Under the pieces are notes generated by a model. The model was not told the DNA's origin. It saw only the letters and a list, made by a program, of their open reading frames with translations, and ran no database searches. Below, one piece after another: positions 10,958 through 20,573 of a stretch of DNA of 64,000 nt; the stretch's first letter is position 1; each line of letters opens with the position of its first letter. The DNA is taken from positions 2,542,001-2,606,000 of the forward strand of contig NW_026973566.1 in NCBI RefSeq assembly GCF_963855985.1. Direction: 5' to 3'. This DNA is from Ostrinia nubilalis. Its lineage: Eukaryota > Arthropoda > Insecta > Lepidoptera > Crambidae. Position numbers and translations under genes: made by a program.

Positions 10958-11036
10958 GAACATTCCAAGCTAGCCGTTAGCAATGCGGCCCGCTGATTGG
11001 CCGGAGGCCTCTATCCTTTTATGGTCAGAAGCTTCT
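10958..11036. promoter_or_regulatory. Pair of heat-shock-element-like inverted GAA/TTC boxes
   Basis: AGAACATTCC (10958-10967) and AGAAGCTTCT (11027-11036) both fit the nGAAnnTTCn unit of heat-shock elements. They lie in a GC-rich island within otherwise AT-rich transposon DNA, with CCTTTTATGG nearby as a weak TATA-like candidate. No downstream gene is recognisable, so this is a possible captured promoter only. Confidence 0.25.
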
Positions 11037-11237
11037 AGCGGCTCACCGCGCCGCACACGCGGCCGAGAGCCGCCAGTCGTCTCGTCGTCGAACTCTCGTG
11101 ATCTGCGAACGTACTTGTGCGCACACCCGGACGCGCCGCATTTTCAATATTCCTACCTAGACTTTTCATTTCATCTTATCACCTACGTTCACCCATCGAC
11201 CTACATCGCCTACAGTTATGGTACCATTGAACTGGTC

Positions 11238-11440
11238 TGATGATGGAGTCAGGAGGCGGCCATAGAAACTCCTAAATGAAACGGCGGAATCGCATCGAAT
11301 TTGGGTTCGTTGGATTTATCTTTTTGAGCACTTTAGTACTAGATGATATCCAGGGTCCTGATGATGGAGTCAGGAGGTGGCCATTGGAATTCCTAAACGA
11401 AACGGAGGAAATTTATCGAGTTTGGGTTTGTTGGATTTTT
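11238..11440. repeat. Two-unit tandem repeat, about 122 bp period
   Basis: CTGATGATGGAGTCAGGAGG occurs at about 11238 and 11360. Each copy is followed by GGCCAT-n-GAA-n-TCCTAAA-GAAACGG and then GAGTTTGGGTTTGTTGGATT-like sequence. It resembles a widespread lepidopteran interspersed repeat. Confidence 0.6.
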
Positions 11441-11518
11441 CTTGTATAATAAAATTATAATTTAAAAAACTTTTTTAAAAACAAGCTTTTATTCTGAAAT
11501 GCAGTTGTACTAAAACGA

Positions 11519-11580
11519 AAAAAAAACCGGCCAAGTACGTGTCGGACTCACGCACAAAGGGTTCCGTACCATTGATTATT
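11519..11580. repeat. Dispersed lepidopteran repeat fragment (CCGGCCAAGT type)
   Basis: AACCGGCCAAGTACGTGTCG followed by GACTCACGCACAAAGGGTTC and CGTACCAT is a sequence seen very often in lepidopteran genomes as part of an interspersed element. Only a short piece is present. Confidence 0.45.
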
Positions 11581-12055
11581 TTTATTTATTTTTTAATTTA
11601 AGTTATTTGTATGAAAGATTACGCGGTAATAGGTAAGCGGTTTACGATTTACGAGGTAATAAAAAAAAACTACTTACTAGATCTTTTTCAAAACAATTTT
11701 CGTTGGTAGTTTTTATAGTAATGTACATCATAATATGTTTTTTTTAGATTTTTATTTTCTTAATTAAGAAGTTAAAAATCCACAATTTATATTATGCAAG
11801 GTTCAAACAATTTGGAAAGCTTGTAGCGCAAACATAAAAGAGGAATAAATTCTACAGAGGATACAAGCTTTCGAATTTATTGGTATTTTATTCGTCTTAA
11901 TATCACATGTTAACGGATTAACGATTAACGTTAACTTGCGTTAAATCTTCCGAAATGTAACGTTTTAACGTTTAACGAAGTTAATTTTTTTAGTAACGGA
12001 TTAACGATTAACGAAGTTAACTATTTGATTAACGGTGCCCAGCTATGTCCACAAT

Positions 12056-13248
12056 CCGCTGGCTTTATCACTACCGCACGCGGCTCCCCAACCAGTCGTT
12101 GAGGCATCGGAATAAATCTCTAAGCAGTAACAATCTGTCCTAATCTTACTGCCTCTATTGCGAGTGACCGCTTCATACCACCATTTAAGATCGTTAGATA
12201 TAGAATCAGGCAGGTTCATATACTTATCATAATTATCGTCATTTAACAAATTCAAGTATTTGACACGTTCAAGTTCCTTTGTATACAATCGCCCATATTC
12301 AATAGCATTGCAAGCAGAATTTAACAAGCCTACCAAATGAGCAAAGTCCCTTAATTTACAGCACTTTAAGCTTTGAAATTTTAACAATTCATTTTTTATT
12401 TTAATCACTTTCTCTTCCGGCAGATAAATACGTAATTTTATGGAATCAATAATAAAACCTAAAAATTTGCAAACGTTTTCGGGTTGGAGATTGCTTTTTT
12501 CTTTATTAATTATAAATCCCAAAGCTTCAAGGAGGCGATTTGTGTCAAAAATATTGTCCATACATGTCTCATAACATAATCCGACCAAAAAATAGTCATC
12601 CAAATATACCGTGGATAAATGACCCCTACATCTTAACAATTTAATGACCGGTTTCATAATTTTACATCTTAACAATTTAATGACCGGTTTCATAATTTTG
12701 GTAAAAATAAATGGTGCTGTACATAACCCGAAGGGTAATACAATAAATTCATACAATTCGTTATTATACATAAAACGTAAATATTTTTTGGACTCTGGAT
12801 GCATTTTGACCAAAAAGTAGGCGTCTTTTAAATCAATTGTACTCATATAACAACCTTTTGATATTAATTTCAAAGCAGTTCTTAAATCTTCAATCTTAAA
12901 ATGAACAGTATCAATAAATTTATTTAATTTTTTCAAGTTTAACACAAAGCGATCTTTGCCATTAGGCTTAGGAACTAAGAAATAACTGGATAAAAACTGA
13001 TCTTTACAAGGAACGCATTTTGATACAGCACCAATTGAAATAAGATTACTAATGGCCTCAGTCATTCGCAGTTGTTCATTACTAGATAACGAAATATTTT
13101 TAGGTATAGAGGATTGGACTACAGGTTCAGAAAAAGTAATTTTGTAACCTTGTATCCATGAAAGCACTTGTGCGTCATCAGTAATTTTTTGCCATTTTGA
13201 ATAAAATGCAGAAAGCCTACCGGCATATTTTACCTCTTCTAGCGCCAA
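12056..13248 (-). pseudogene. DIRS-type retrotransposon: reverse transcriptase
   Basis: Reads N- to C-terminal as a DIRS/Ngaro reverse transcriptase: SSYFLVPKPNGKDRFVLNLK, then STIDLKDAYFLVKMHP (catalytic Asp), LPFGLCTAPFIFTK, the catalytic STVYLDDYFLVG, and KCKFLGF-type thumb sequence, leading into RNase H (EIYSDASTTGWGAACG). The usual role is copying element RNA in the nucleus or cytoplasm. Between the APF block and the YLDD block, KIMKPVIKLLRC occurs twice in a row, an in-frame 36 bp tandem duplication that may disturb the palm. The frame is cut by the hAT-like insertion. The Gag-like frame upstream overlaps by about 10 bp in another frame. Confidence 0.8.
12628..12699 (-). repeat. 36 bp in-frame tandem duplication within the DIRS RT
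   Basis: ACATCTTAACAATTTAATGA begins each of two adjacent identical 36 bp units. It adds twelve residues just before the catalytic YLDD motif. Confidence 0.9.
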
Positions 13249-13697
13249 CTCCGACCTTGGTTCTGCTGCGACGACTTCCTCGATGGTCCAGCGGGCTGAC
13301 TCCTGTGAGCGGCAGGCTCCCTCGCCCTCTGAGTCCCCGTTGACCTGCGACCCGGGGGAGGAGCCTTCCAGTTTAAATGCTGGGACGTTGATGGAAAGGT
13401 CTTTTTAGGTGGTCCAGATGGACCTGGCTTCTTAGTTTGAGGTACAGTTTTTGGCACGTTAGGTTTAAGCTCTGCTCCCGACTTTGTAATTGCTTTCGCA
13501 GTTTTTAAATTATCTGCGAAATTGTGCCCAAAAAGAAAGCTATCTACTTTCGTGCCTTGTATTTGGTCCTTTAAATCCTTTTTTAGATTGTTCAATAAAA
13601 GACCTCTTCTTATAGATGTGTGTTTATATTGAATATCGCAAAGCATGCGAACAGCGTCCATCAATAACTGAAGGTCGGTCGTAATGGTCCGTGTCAA
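13239..13697 (-). pseudogene. DIRS-type Gag-like protein, C-terminal part
   Basis: 152 residues. An N-terminal helical region (DAVRMLCDIQYKHTSIRRGL) is typical of the end of DIRS/Ngaro Gag. It is followed by a Pro/Ser/Arg-rich tail (KKPGPSGPPKKTFPSTSQH) of the kind that binds nucleic acid. It lies just upstream of, and overlaps, the reverse transcriptase frame. The 5' part of Gag and the element terminus are missing: similarity ends at about 13,700, close to an A-tract at 13718-13735. Confidence 0.55.
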
Positions 13698-13810
13698 ATA
13701 AGTTTTGAACTACCAACAAAAAAAAAAAAAAAAAGTGATACCCTCTCAAACGTGTGCACAAGTGGCGGATCCTGGGCGATACTACAAAGTTTTATGCCAA
13801 TCTCGAGGAC

Positions 13811-14085
13811 GAAAACATAAGTATAATTTGTATGGCCACAGTATGTGCCAACCTCTGCCTGTTTCCGATTTTAGACTGCTAGATTAAAATGAAATAGACC
13901 AACTAAATATCATGAACATAGCAGACGATGCAAGCTTTGGTTTTATTCTCGAAGTGAATTTAATTTATCCTGAGGAATTACATGATCTTCATAACGATTA
14001 CCCCTTCTGTGCAGAAAAATTCATACCACCTGGTGGTAAAACTCTTAAACTAATTCCTAACTTGTATTCAAAATATGAGTTTAGG
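13811..14085 (+). pseudogene. Polinton DNA polymerase B fragment (copy A)
   Basis: The translation NLYGHSMCQPLPVSDFRLLD, then EELHDLHNDYPFCAEKF and PPGGKTLKLIPNLYSK, aligns with the palm motif A region of the polymerase of copy B (NLYGYAMCSYLPHSDFHLL, EQLHDLHNELPFCPQKF). A TAA at 13885-13887 interrupts it. Position and strand are the mirror image of the polymerase in copy B, convergent with the capsid gene array. I take it as the remnant of the copy A polymerase, with the rest lost to the DIRS and Helitron insertions and deletion. Confidence 0.75.
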
Positions 14086-14286
14086 TTAAAATGTAATTTA
14101 GAAAATAATTAATAGTTAATTTTATTAGATAAGTTTTAATATTTTTATTTTTATTATTAAATAAATTACATATTATATTAATATTTTGTATTATTTATAA
14201 AATTCACGCAAAAAATAATCGACAATACTGATGTCATGTTTATGAACACGTGCTGAGTATTATGTAGGTCGTCAGTGACGACAATA

Positions 14287-14793
14287 TCTAAATATATAAA
14301 AGGAGAAACTGACTGACTGACTGACAGATCAACGCACAGCCTAAACGGTTAAACGTAGGCAGTTTAGGTACCGTAGAGGTGCACTAAGAAAGGAATTCCC
14401 GAAATTCCCACGGGAACGGGAATTAGCGGGAAAATACTTTTGTATGAAAAATCTAAACCGCTTAAGTTAGACGCTTGAAATTTGGTATGCAGGTACCTTA
14501 GTAAACTTAAAGCTTAGGTACAACAGGATACCGCAAAATTCCCACGAGAACGGGAGTTAGCGGGAAAAAACATATGTATGAAAAAATCTAAACTGCGTAA
14601 GATAGACGCTTGAAATTTGGCATGCAGGTACCTTAGTAAACTTAAAGCTTAGTTACAACAGGATATTGCAAAAATCTTACGGGAACGGGAGTTAGCGGGA
14701 AAAAACATTTGTATGAAAAAAATCTAAACCGCTTAAGATAGATGAAGGGGGTAAAACGGGATCCACGCGTACGAAGTCGCGGGCGGCCGCTAG
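14287..14793 (+). mobile_element. Helitron (non-autonomous)
   Basis: Starts TCTAAATATATAAAAGGAG followed by GACTGACTGACTGACAG, the usual lepidopteran Helitron 5' end. It ends with GCGGGCGGCCGCTAG. In between are three near-identical blocks with GGGAACGGGAGTTAGCGGGA and AAACCGCTTAAG. The same 3' end is present at 31826 and 60540. The 5' flank is A as expected; the 3' flank is C rather than T. No Rep/helicase is encoded. Confidence 0.75.
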
Positions 14794-14813
14794 CTATCAT
14801 CTATCTATCTATA

Positions 14814-16960
14814 CAGGGTGTTAGGTAAATGGGTATATGAGCCGAGACTAGCCCATGTTAACATACTCATATAAATACTATAGTGGTGTCAGAAAGTGGA
14901 TATCGTAATATTTAATAAATAATATTTTCCCATACAAAACTAAATAAATAATAATTATTTTAATTTTTGGACAGCCCTACGATCGCGCAACTCCCTCCTA
15001 GGTCAAACGTGGTCAAACGGTATTTCATTCACAAATTTTGACGCGAGTCGGCACCGCCCACTTTTATTATTACTTTTGAACCAATTCTTCACTTACCTCT
15101 TTTTATTGACTCTGCAAGCAATCCAAGATATTCAGAAGGGTAACACTTCACTCTAATTCACAAAACGAATCGCAACACATTATCACATCCATCCACTCAC
15201 TTATTTACCTTCCCACGCTTTCAAGTGACCCTGTAGGTACTTGTAGTAGTAAATCCTATTTTCAAGAACGGGATCTCCGGGTCTCCCTTCGGTGGTATGG
15301 TGGTGTCGATTCACCCACCCGCGAAAACATTATGACACAAGGTATCGTGGAACGGAAGGTCTCCCGGACATAAATCGTTCATCACACTAAAGAAAACACA
15401 AAGTCCTATTGCACCAACACCACTCAACACCATAATGTCATTGTATTACTTAGCTATTTGAATATCTAATTATCCAGAACGTCGAACAACAAAACATCGC
15501 AACAAACTGATCAAATAATAATGTAAACAAATAAACATGGCCGCATGGCGCATGCGCGGTGCAACTAGTGCGAGGTCATTATTTTTTCCATAAATTCGGT
15601 AATCGATATTGATATTACAAAAAATCGATTAAATTAAAATATCAAATTGTTTGAAACCCATCTGACTAATCAATAGGAATGTCTTAAAATCAATTATCGA
15701 ATAACTGATAGATCCTACCTACCTGAAATCGCTCATACTATCGATGGGTCTAAATCAGATAAAAGATATTGAAAAAAAAACTAACAACACAGTTTTATTT
15801 GGTAAATTAAGAAAACCGTAATCTGCCATGCTTTTGGAAATGTTTTAGCTAAATTTAATTTGCAATAAACGCTGTTATTTTTCTTAGAAAATAATTAATA
15901 TGATATTTTATTAACGATAGTATGAGTGATTGGGTGGCCCTTCGATAGACTATTGAGACAATCGGCAAGATTACTGACCAACTGGATTGTAATTACGGCA
16001 CTGTAATTACGACACTTTGACCCCAGAGACGACTCGACCTTCATTAGTCAATCATGAAATGAAAACTTAACCCCAACCATATGTCGTCTCCATTAATGAT
16101 TGGAAATTAATTAATGGCACCTGAATTTATTATTTGTAGAAAATAAAATCCTTCAACGATTCATTATTGAACAGGAGAAAAATCTTAATCGATTTTTTGC
16201 CTTCAATGTCACATCCTTACACTTTCCTACTCCTGCGCCGCGATGATCTTCCGACTCTTTCTTGCAAGTGAAAGCTGCCGTGCGATACGTCTTGCGTCTC
16301 ACTCTCGCTACACGTGCCGGACCCATTGTTCGAGAACAAAGGACCTTTCGTTGTCCTTCAAAGATTAAACAGTGCGTTGGACACGTTTCTTTAATGCCTA
16401 AGGTTTTTTTTCAATGGTGTCTTATTTTAAGTTAAGGTATTTTTAGTTATCAACATCGTACACAATATCGTGATTTACGATGATAAAATTTAGATGATTA
16501 CCTACAATGTCTCATTTTCCTAAATCAGTTATCAAGTTTAATGATTATTCAATTAATTTTAATAAGTAAGTTACAGGCAATGAAGTAAAATTAATTCTTG
16601 ACCACTTTGTTTACTTTTACTTATCCAAATCGAATCAAATAAGGTAAGGGAGTATTTGACTTATGCTAAATCTTTTTAGATGGACTGATTTTCCTGGGGA
16701 ACTGCTTAAGGTTTTTGCCTCTCAGAGAAAAATTTTTAGGCAGAAAATAATAATGAATTCTGTTATTTGTTTTATCTACGCAAGTTTGTCGTACTATTAA
16801 TTTTCAGGGGTATCACGACGCAATCTGGCGACAAAAACTGAATCAGCTGATTACTCAATAATGGTACCTTTCCCAGACTTTCTGACACCACTATAGTATT
16901 TATATGAGTATGTTAACATGGGCTGGTCTCGGCTCATATACCCATTTACCTAACACCCTG
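14814..16960. mobile_element. CAGGGTG-ended TA-duplicating DNA element, 2147 bp
   Basis: Terminal inverted repeats of about 84 bp: CAGGGTGTTAGGTAAATGGG at the left and its complement at the right, almost perfect. TA flanks both ends. There is no transposase. The interior holds a CCGGGTCTCCCTTCGGTGGT fragment of another common lepidopteran repeat. It shares its first seven terminal bases with the elements at 20574-22210 and 38282-38969. Confidence 0.85.
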
Positions 16961-16965
16961 TATAT

Positions 16966-17163
16966 TCTATATAAATAAAAATGAATTGCTGTTCGTTAGT
17001 CTGATTAAAACTCGAGAACGGCTGGGCCGATTGTGCTGATTTTGGTTTTAAAATGTTTGTTGTAGTCCAGGGTAGGTCTAAACGGTGAGCAAATACGCGC
17101 GCGATATTGTTTTTCTGTGACTGACAAAATTCCACGCGGGCGAAGCCGCGGGCGGAAAGCTAG
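16966..17163 (+). mobile_element. Short Helitron
   Basis: 198 bp beginning TCTATATAAATAAAAATGAA and ending CGCGGGCGGAAAGCTAG, with a hairpin CGCGGGCGAAGCCGCG just before the CTAG end. The 3' flank is T. This is the standard small lepidopteran Helitron derivative. The frame crossing it on minus is not a gene. Confidence 0.8.
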
Positions 17164-17352
17164 TTAATTATAAACTCAGCAAAATGTGATTGATTCCTCA
17201 GTTCGATTATTTTTTTTACCAATCACACATTTTCTCTGACGGAAGTTGGACGATAGCTTCTATTTTTGTAAGTATTCATTTAGTAGTTTGCGTTACACTT
17301 TGTTTTACATTAAAAATATTTTTACTAATGAAACTTTATTTTGTTATAGATA

Positions 17353-17754
17353 ATGGCTCAATCTCCTGACATCATGTTGTCCCAATACGCTCAAGATCCG
17401 CTAGAGGGATTTACACAAGAGTTTCCAGAGCTGAGTTCAAGACTACACGCGCACGCCTGTCTTCAAAGAAAAGTGAAAAAGCCTAAACATCAAAAAGGCG
17501 TTTCAAAAAGAAGACTAGGACCGACGAAATCCTATGTGATAACAAAAAACCAGAAAGGAAAGAGGCTCATCAAAATAGAAGTAGTTGACTTAAGTGAAAT
17601 GGGTTCGGCTTCATCCTCAGAAATCGAAGATCAAGAGGATAATGTGCTGCTAAGCGCACAATACGTGGTCCAGGATTCATACGATGAGATCATGGACCTC
17701 ACCGACAATCTAGTGCAAAAAATATCAAAAAAACTTTGTGGTGATAACTTTTAG
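17353..17754 (+). CDS. Conserved Polinton protein of 133 residues, function unknown (copy A)
   Basis: Not a family I recognise. The N-terminus MLSQYAQDPLEGFTQEFPEL is followed by a strongly basic middle (KVKKPKHQKGVSKRRLGPTK), then SYVITKNQKGKRLIKIEVVD, an acidic SSSEIEDQED stretch, and a conserved tail LLSAQYVVQDSYDEIMDLTD and KISKKLCGDN. The tail matches the homologue of copy B (36017-36443), which ends MLSAQYVV..NYDEIMD..KISKKMC.DN. The gene is convergent with the capsid array and on the same strand as the polymerase, the same relative position as in copy B, so it belongs to the element. This copy is intact. The basic middle and acidic flank suggest a nucleic-acid or capsid partner; that is inference. 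Confidence 0.7.
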   Translation: MAQSPDIMLSQYAQDPLEGFTQEFPELSSRLHAHACLQRKVKKPKHQKGVSKRRLGPTKSYVITKNQKGKRLIKIEVVDLSEMGSASSSEIEDQEDNVLLSAQYVVQDSYDEIMDLTDNLVQKISKKLCGDNF

Positions 17755-17762
17755 TGTTTTTT

Positions 17763-17880
17763 TTTACAAGTGTTAGTTTTAGTGTAATGTAAGTAATAAG
17801 TTTTTTTTTGTATTTTTAGTGTTTTTATAAGTGTAGTTTTAGTGTAATGTAAGTAATAAGATTTTTGTATTTTTATTATA
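17763..17880. repeat. Two-unit tandem repeat in convergent intergenic region
   Basis: GTGTAGTTTTAGTGTAATGT-like sequence, followed by AAGTAATAAG and a T-rich run, occurs twice about 60 bp apart. It lies between two convergent genes, where 3' ends are expected. Confidence 0.6.
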
Positions 17881-18049
17881 AGTGTTTTTTGTGTAAATAT
17901 AGTTCTACAGTCAGATGTAAAGTGTCTTCTTATTTTGTATTCCCGTTAAATTAAACAAAATTTTTATCAAGAAATTACTTTATTTAAACTGTCAATATAC
18001 ATAATTTAAAGAATTTAATTAAAGTTAATATTATACTGCTACATTTTTT

Positions 18050-18519
18050 TCAACACACCATTTCTTTATACACATCACATTCTGCACAATATTTCTTATG
18101 AGTAAAACAGTTAAATAATGTAGGGTTATCAAAACAATAAAGTTTATAAAGAGTACTTAAATTTGGAGCGCCTAAACAAGTTACATCTAAAACGTCATTT
18201 TGATTACATAAATTATGCACCCATTTGATCTTTTCTTCTCCTTTTACTAAGATATATTTGCCTTTTAAATAAGGTACGATAAGTCTTTGAAATTCTCTAT
18301 AGTCAAAATATATCCTTCATTCCACCGATAGCCTCTGTTTTTTTCGATCCAGCAAACTTGCTTTTTTTCTTCAGCAGTCAATGAAGAGAACGGGTATGGA
18401 GGCTTAATCAAAAATATGTGAGTATGCTCTTGAGTAGCTATAGCAAATTCTTTTATTATAAATTCATTTTTGCTATTTTTAAATCCTTGCAGATCTACGA
18501 TTATATTATTGCTATTCAT
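18050..18519 (-). pseudogene. Polinton exonuclease-like protein (copy A, frameshifted)
   Basis: Starts MNSNNIIVDLQGFKNSKNEF and continues IKEFAIATQEHTHIFLIKPP. The D-x-Q-G-F opening followed by KEFAI resembles the first motif of DEDD 3'-5' exonucleases in a family seen in insect and cnidarian Polinton-like elements. The C-terminus has Cys/His pairs (TCLGAPNLSTLYKLYC, then CFTHKKYCAECDVYKEMVC) suggestive of a zinc site. The start overlaps the stop of the capsid-like gene by ATGA. A 2 bp insertion after RWNEGYI (near 18303-18310) shifts the frame. Copy B lacks this lesion but has a different one further on. Exonuclease activity is inferred from the motif only. Confidence 0.6.
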
Positions 18520-19725
18520 GATATTTTCTTGACGATATTACTCAGAGGTTTGTATTCAAATATACAATCGTTTAGAATCAAGCAATAAGCAGCTGTCTGA
18601 TCTGGTATCTCTTGGTCTGTTTCAATTTCAACTCTTACGTCGATCGAACCTTTTAAAGTTTCGTGTTGTCTTGAACAGTCGATAACAAATAAGGGAGCTA
18701 CGTCTCTGAATTCTTTCAAGCTCAACAACGGCTCCGACCGGCGTCCGTGATTATGACTGCTGAAATCTTGAATACTGTTCGTATAATAAAGCAATTTTTT
18801 CCTCTGAAAAACTGACATTTAGTCCTTCATACGGATAATATGTTGAATTTAAAAAGACTCTTACATCTCGTACGTGACAATGATCAAACTCCGCTATTGA
18901 CAACATAGCATTATGTTTGCGATTGGTTTGTAAGGCAATTACAACAAATCGTGGTTTTTCTATTTGCGATGAAGTTTTTATAGACCAAGTGTGCTTACGT
19001 GTTTTAGGTAGTAATGGATATTCATACAGATCCCAATTACGAAACACTAATGGAATAGCTCGATCTTTCTCCAAGTGTTTCAATAGGTTAATCCTCTCAC
19101 GGTATGAAACTTTGATGTGTGGAACGCGCCAAATAATTTTATTGATTATTATGTCATCTACAACTTCACCTGCATTTAACTTGACCGCATTAAGGTTAGT
19201 ATTACTTCTCAGTAACACTAACTCGTGTTTACAGTTAATGATAATTTTTTCATAATCCTCTGCAAATCCCAGTATTCTATTTAATGGTATAGATGCAGAA
19301 AATGCTCCACCACTTGTATTGTTTGTTCCTGCGGTTGACCACCCCCAAACTCGACCACATTTGGATTCATTTTCATTTAAGGATAGGTAAGATTTCATTG
19401 TTGTAGTAATACCAGCATTTTTAATTTTATCAATTTCGACTCCATTAAGTTCATATCTTATGTCTTGGAAGAGGAATAAGCCTGGATTATTAACGAAGTG
19501 CACATTTGATACTTTTTCTTTGGTGGTGCTGTTATACACAACTACTTTACCTTCGATATATAGACTACTAAGTGAAGGTAACACGTATAAGTCTTGTTGG
19601 TTGATAGGTATTCGTATTTCATCATTCTTGTTGAAACTTGTCACGTATGGTTTGTATGAATGATACTCGAAACTTTCAATGATGTTATCGTATGATGTTT
19701 GTTGAGATATATTTAAAATATTCAT
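18516..19725 (-). pseudogene. Polinton capsid-like protein, F54H12.2-like (copy A, frameshifted)
   Basis: Begins MNILNISQQTSYDNIIESFE and carries FLFQDIRYELNGVEIDKIKN, GITTTMKSYLSLNENESKCG and, near the end, SLKEFRDVAPLFVIDCSRQH and PLSNIVKKIS. This is the insect family usually listed as 'uncharacterized protein F54H12.2-like', which I take to be the major-capsid-type protein of Polintons. The length is 402 residues once a 1 bp insertion near 18755 (TAATCAC against TATCAC in copy B) is discounted. Both its start and its stop overlap neighbouring genes by ATGA. The lesion separates the last 80 residues from the rest. Confident of family and element; the capsid role is from family knowledge. 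Confidence 0.7.
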
Positions 19726-19868
19726 TTTATTAAACCAATTAATTTGAGAAATTCTTTATTGGTCTTTGTTAGCTTCTTTTTAAGCTGAAGCGGTCTGTCT
19801 TTGTGGAATGTTCTTTTAGATCTGAGTGGAGTGCGCAATGTAGAAGGATTTTTATTGAAGTTAATCAT
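19722..19868 (-). CDS. 48-residue basic Polinton protein (copy A)
   Basis: A small intact gene: MINFNKNPSTLRTPLRSKRT, continuing to KKKLTKTNKEFLKLIGLIK. About a quarter of the residues are Lys or Arg, with an amphipathic C-terminal helix candidate. The start ATG overlaps the minor-capsid stop (ATGA) and its TGA overlaps the capsid-like start (ATGA). Copy B has the same gene with the same overlaps. Of eight base differences, at least four are silent and only three codons change the residue (R16S, K18N, H22R), so it was translated. Possible roles are DNA condensation inside the particle or a capsid cement peptide; neither can be shown from sequence. Confidence 0.75.
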   Translation of the reverse strand: MINFNKNPSTLRTPLRSKRTFHKDRPLQLKKKLTKTNKEFLKLIGLIK

Positions 19869-20536
19869 TTTTTTCTGAAATGTAAATAAAGTTGTAATTC
19901 TTCACCTCGTAAGTTTATCTCTTTGTTTTCAGCATCCAACAGCCTGATATTGATAGCGCTTATAGAACTTTGATTAACAGGAAAGTAAATTAAATTTTTA
20001 GGTCTTTCAATTATTCGATAACCAGGTGGTACATTAGGCACGAATTCATAAATTATATGGCTTGCTTTCCCGTTCACAAATGAACCACTGACTACATCGC
20101 ATTCGATCCTCACAATGGTTGTTGATAGAATGCTCACAGGATACTTTGATTCAGTACTTATATTTGCATTTATTGTTTGCATTCCAAAACCTAAAATTTT
20201 ACCAATTGAGCTACTTTTATGAAAATGAACGTCTTTAGAACAAAAAATATTTGTTTTCAATGTGTTATTATTACAAGTAAGTTTTAATGTAGTGTTCTTG
20301 ATGTTATTTTTTAAGTAATCACAAATATCCTGAAGCTCGTAAGACCCTTCAGGAATTTCGATGATCTCATTTTCACCATAGTAAAACTTGTTGTTTCTTT
20401 CATCTATGTTGGGAATTGAATTGAAGGTTGAAAAATATAAAAGACCGCATTCATAGTTATCTCGAAGCTCCAAAGTCGGTGAATAGTTTGTTGTTAAGGA
20501 GGCTCCTGTCCCGGTTATAGACACAGTGAAAGACAT
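19865..20536 (-). CDS. Polinton minor capsid (penton-like) protein (copy A)
   Basis: 223 residues from MSFTVSITGTGASL to LYLHFRKK. The Met at 20536 is chosen because copy B has the same start and because the twelve residues further upstream are only fortuitously open, beginning at the edge of an inserted element. Recognisable blocks are YECGLLYFSTFNSIPNI, EIIEIPEGSYELQDICDYLK and IIYEFVPNVPPGYRIIERP, then SISAINIRLLDAENKEINLR. This pattern is that of the single-jelly-roll minor capsid proteins of insect Polintons. The frame is open throughout. Its stop overlaps the 48-residue gene by ATGA; upstream, about 20 bp and an inserted element separate it from the protease. Confidence 0.7.
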   Translation of the reverse strand: MSFTVSITGTGASLTTNYSPTLELRDNYECGLLYFSTFNSIPNIDERNNKFYYGENEIIEIPEGSYELQDICDYLKNNIKNTTLKLTCNNNTLKTNIFCSKDVHFHKSSSIGKILGFGMQTINANISTESKYPVSILSTTIVRIECDVVSGSFVNGKASHIIYEFVPNVPPGYRIIERPKNLIYFPVNQSSISAINIRLLDAENKEINLRGEELQLYLHFRKK

Positions 20537-20573
20537 TATTATACTGACACGTTTATTTATAATTTTCATCATA

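Larger units (their letters stand above)
8196..12047. mobile_element. hAT-like non-autonomous DNA transposon, 3852 bp
   Basis: Terminal inverted repeats are CATAGCTGGGCA at the left and TGCCCAGCTATG at the right, matching the usual hAT pattern (CA-n-GNTGGGCA). The target duplication is 8 bp (TCCACAAT), also as in hAT. Both subterminal regions (8211-8345 and 11905-12040) are crowded with GTTAAC, CGTTAA and TTAACG words in both orientations, as expected for transposase binding arrays. No hAT transposase (dimerisation domain, DDE core) can be read inside, so it depends on a partner. The cargo includes a hairpin MITE, a tandem repeat near 11.3 kb and a GC-rich promoter-like block near 11.0 kb. 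Confidence 0.85.
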
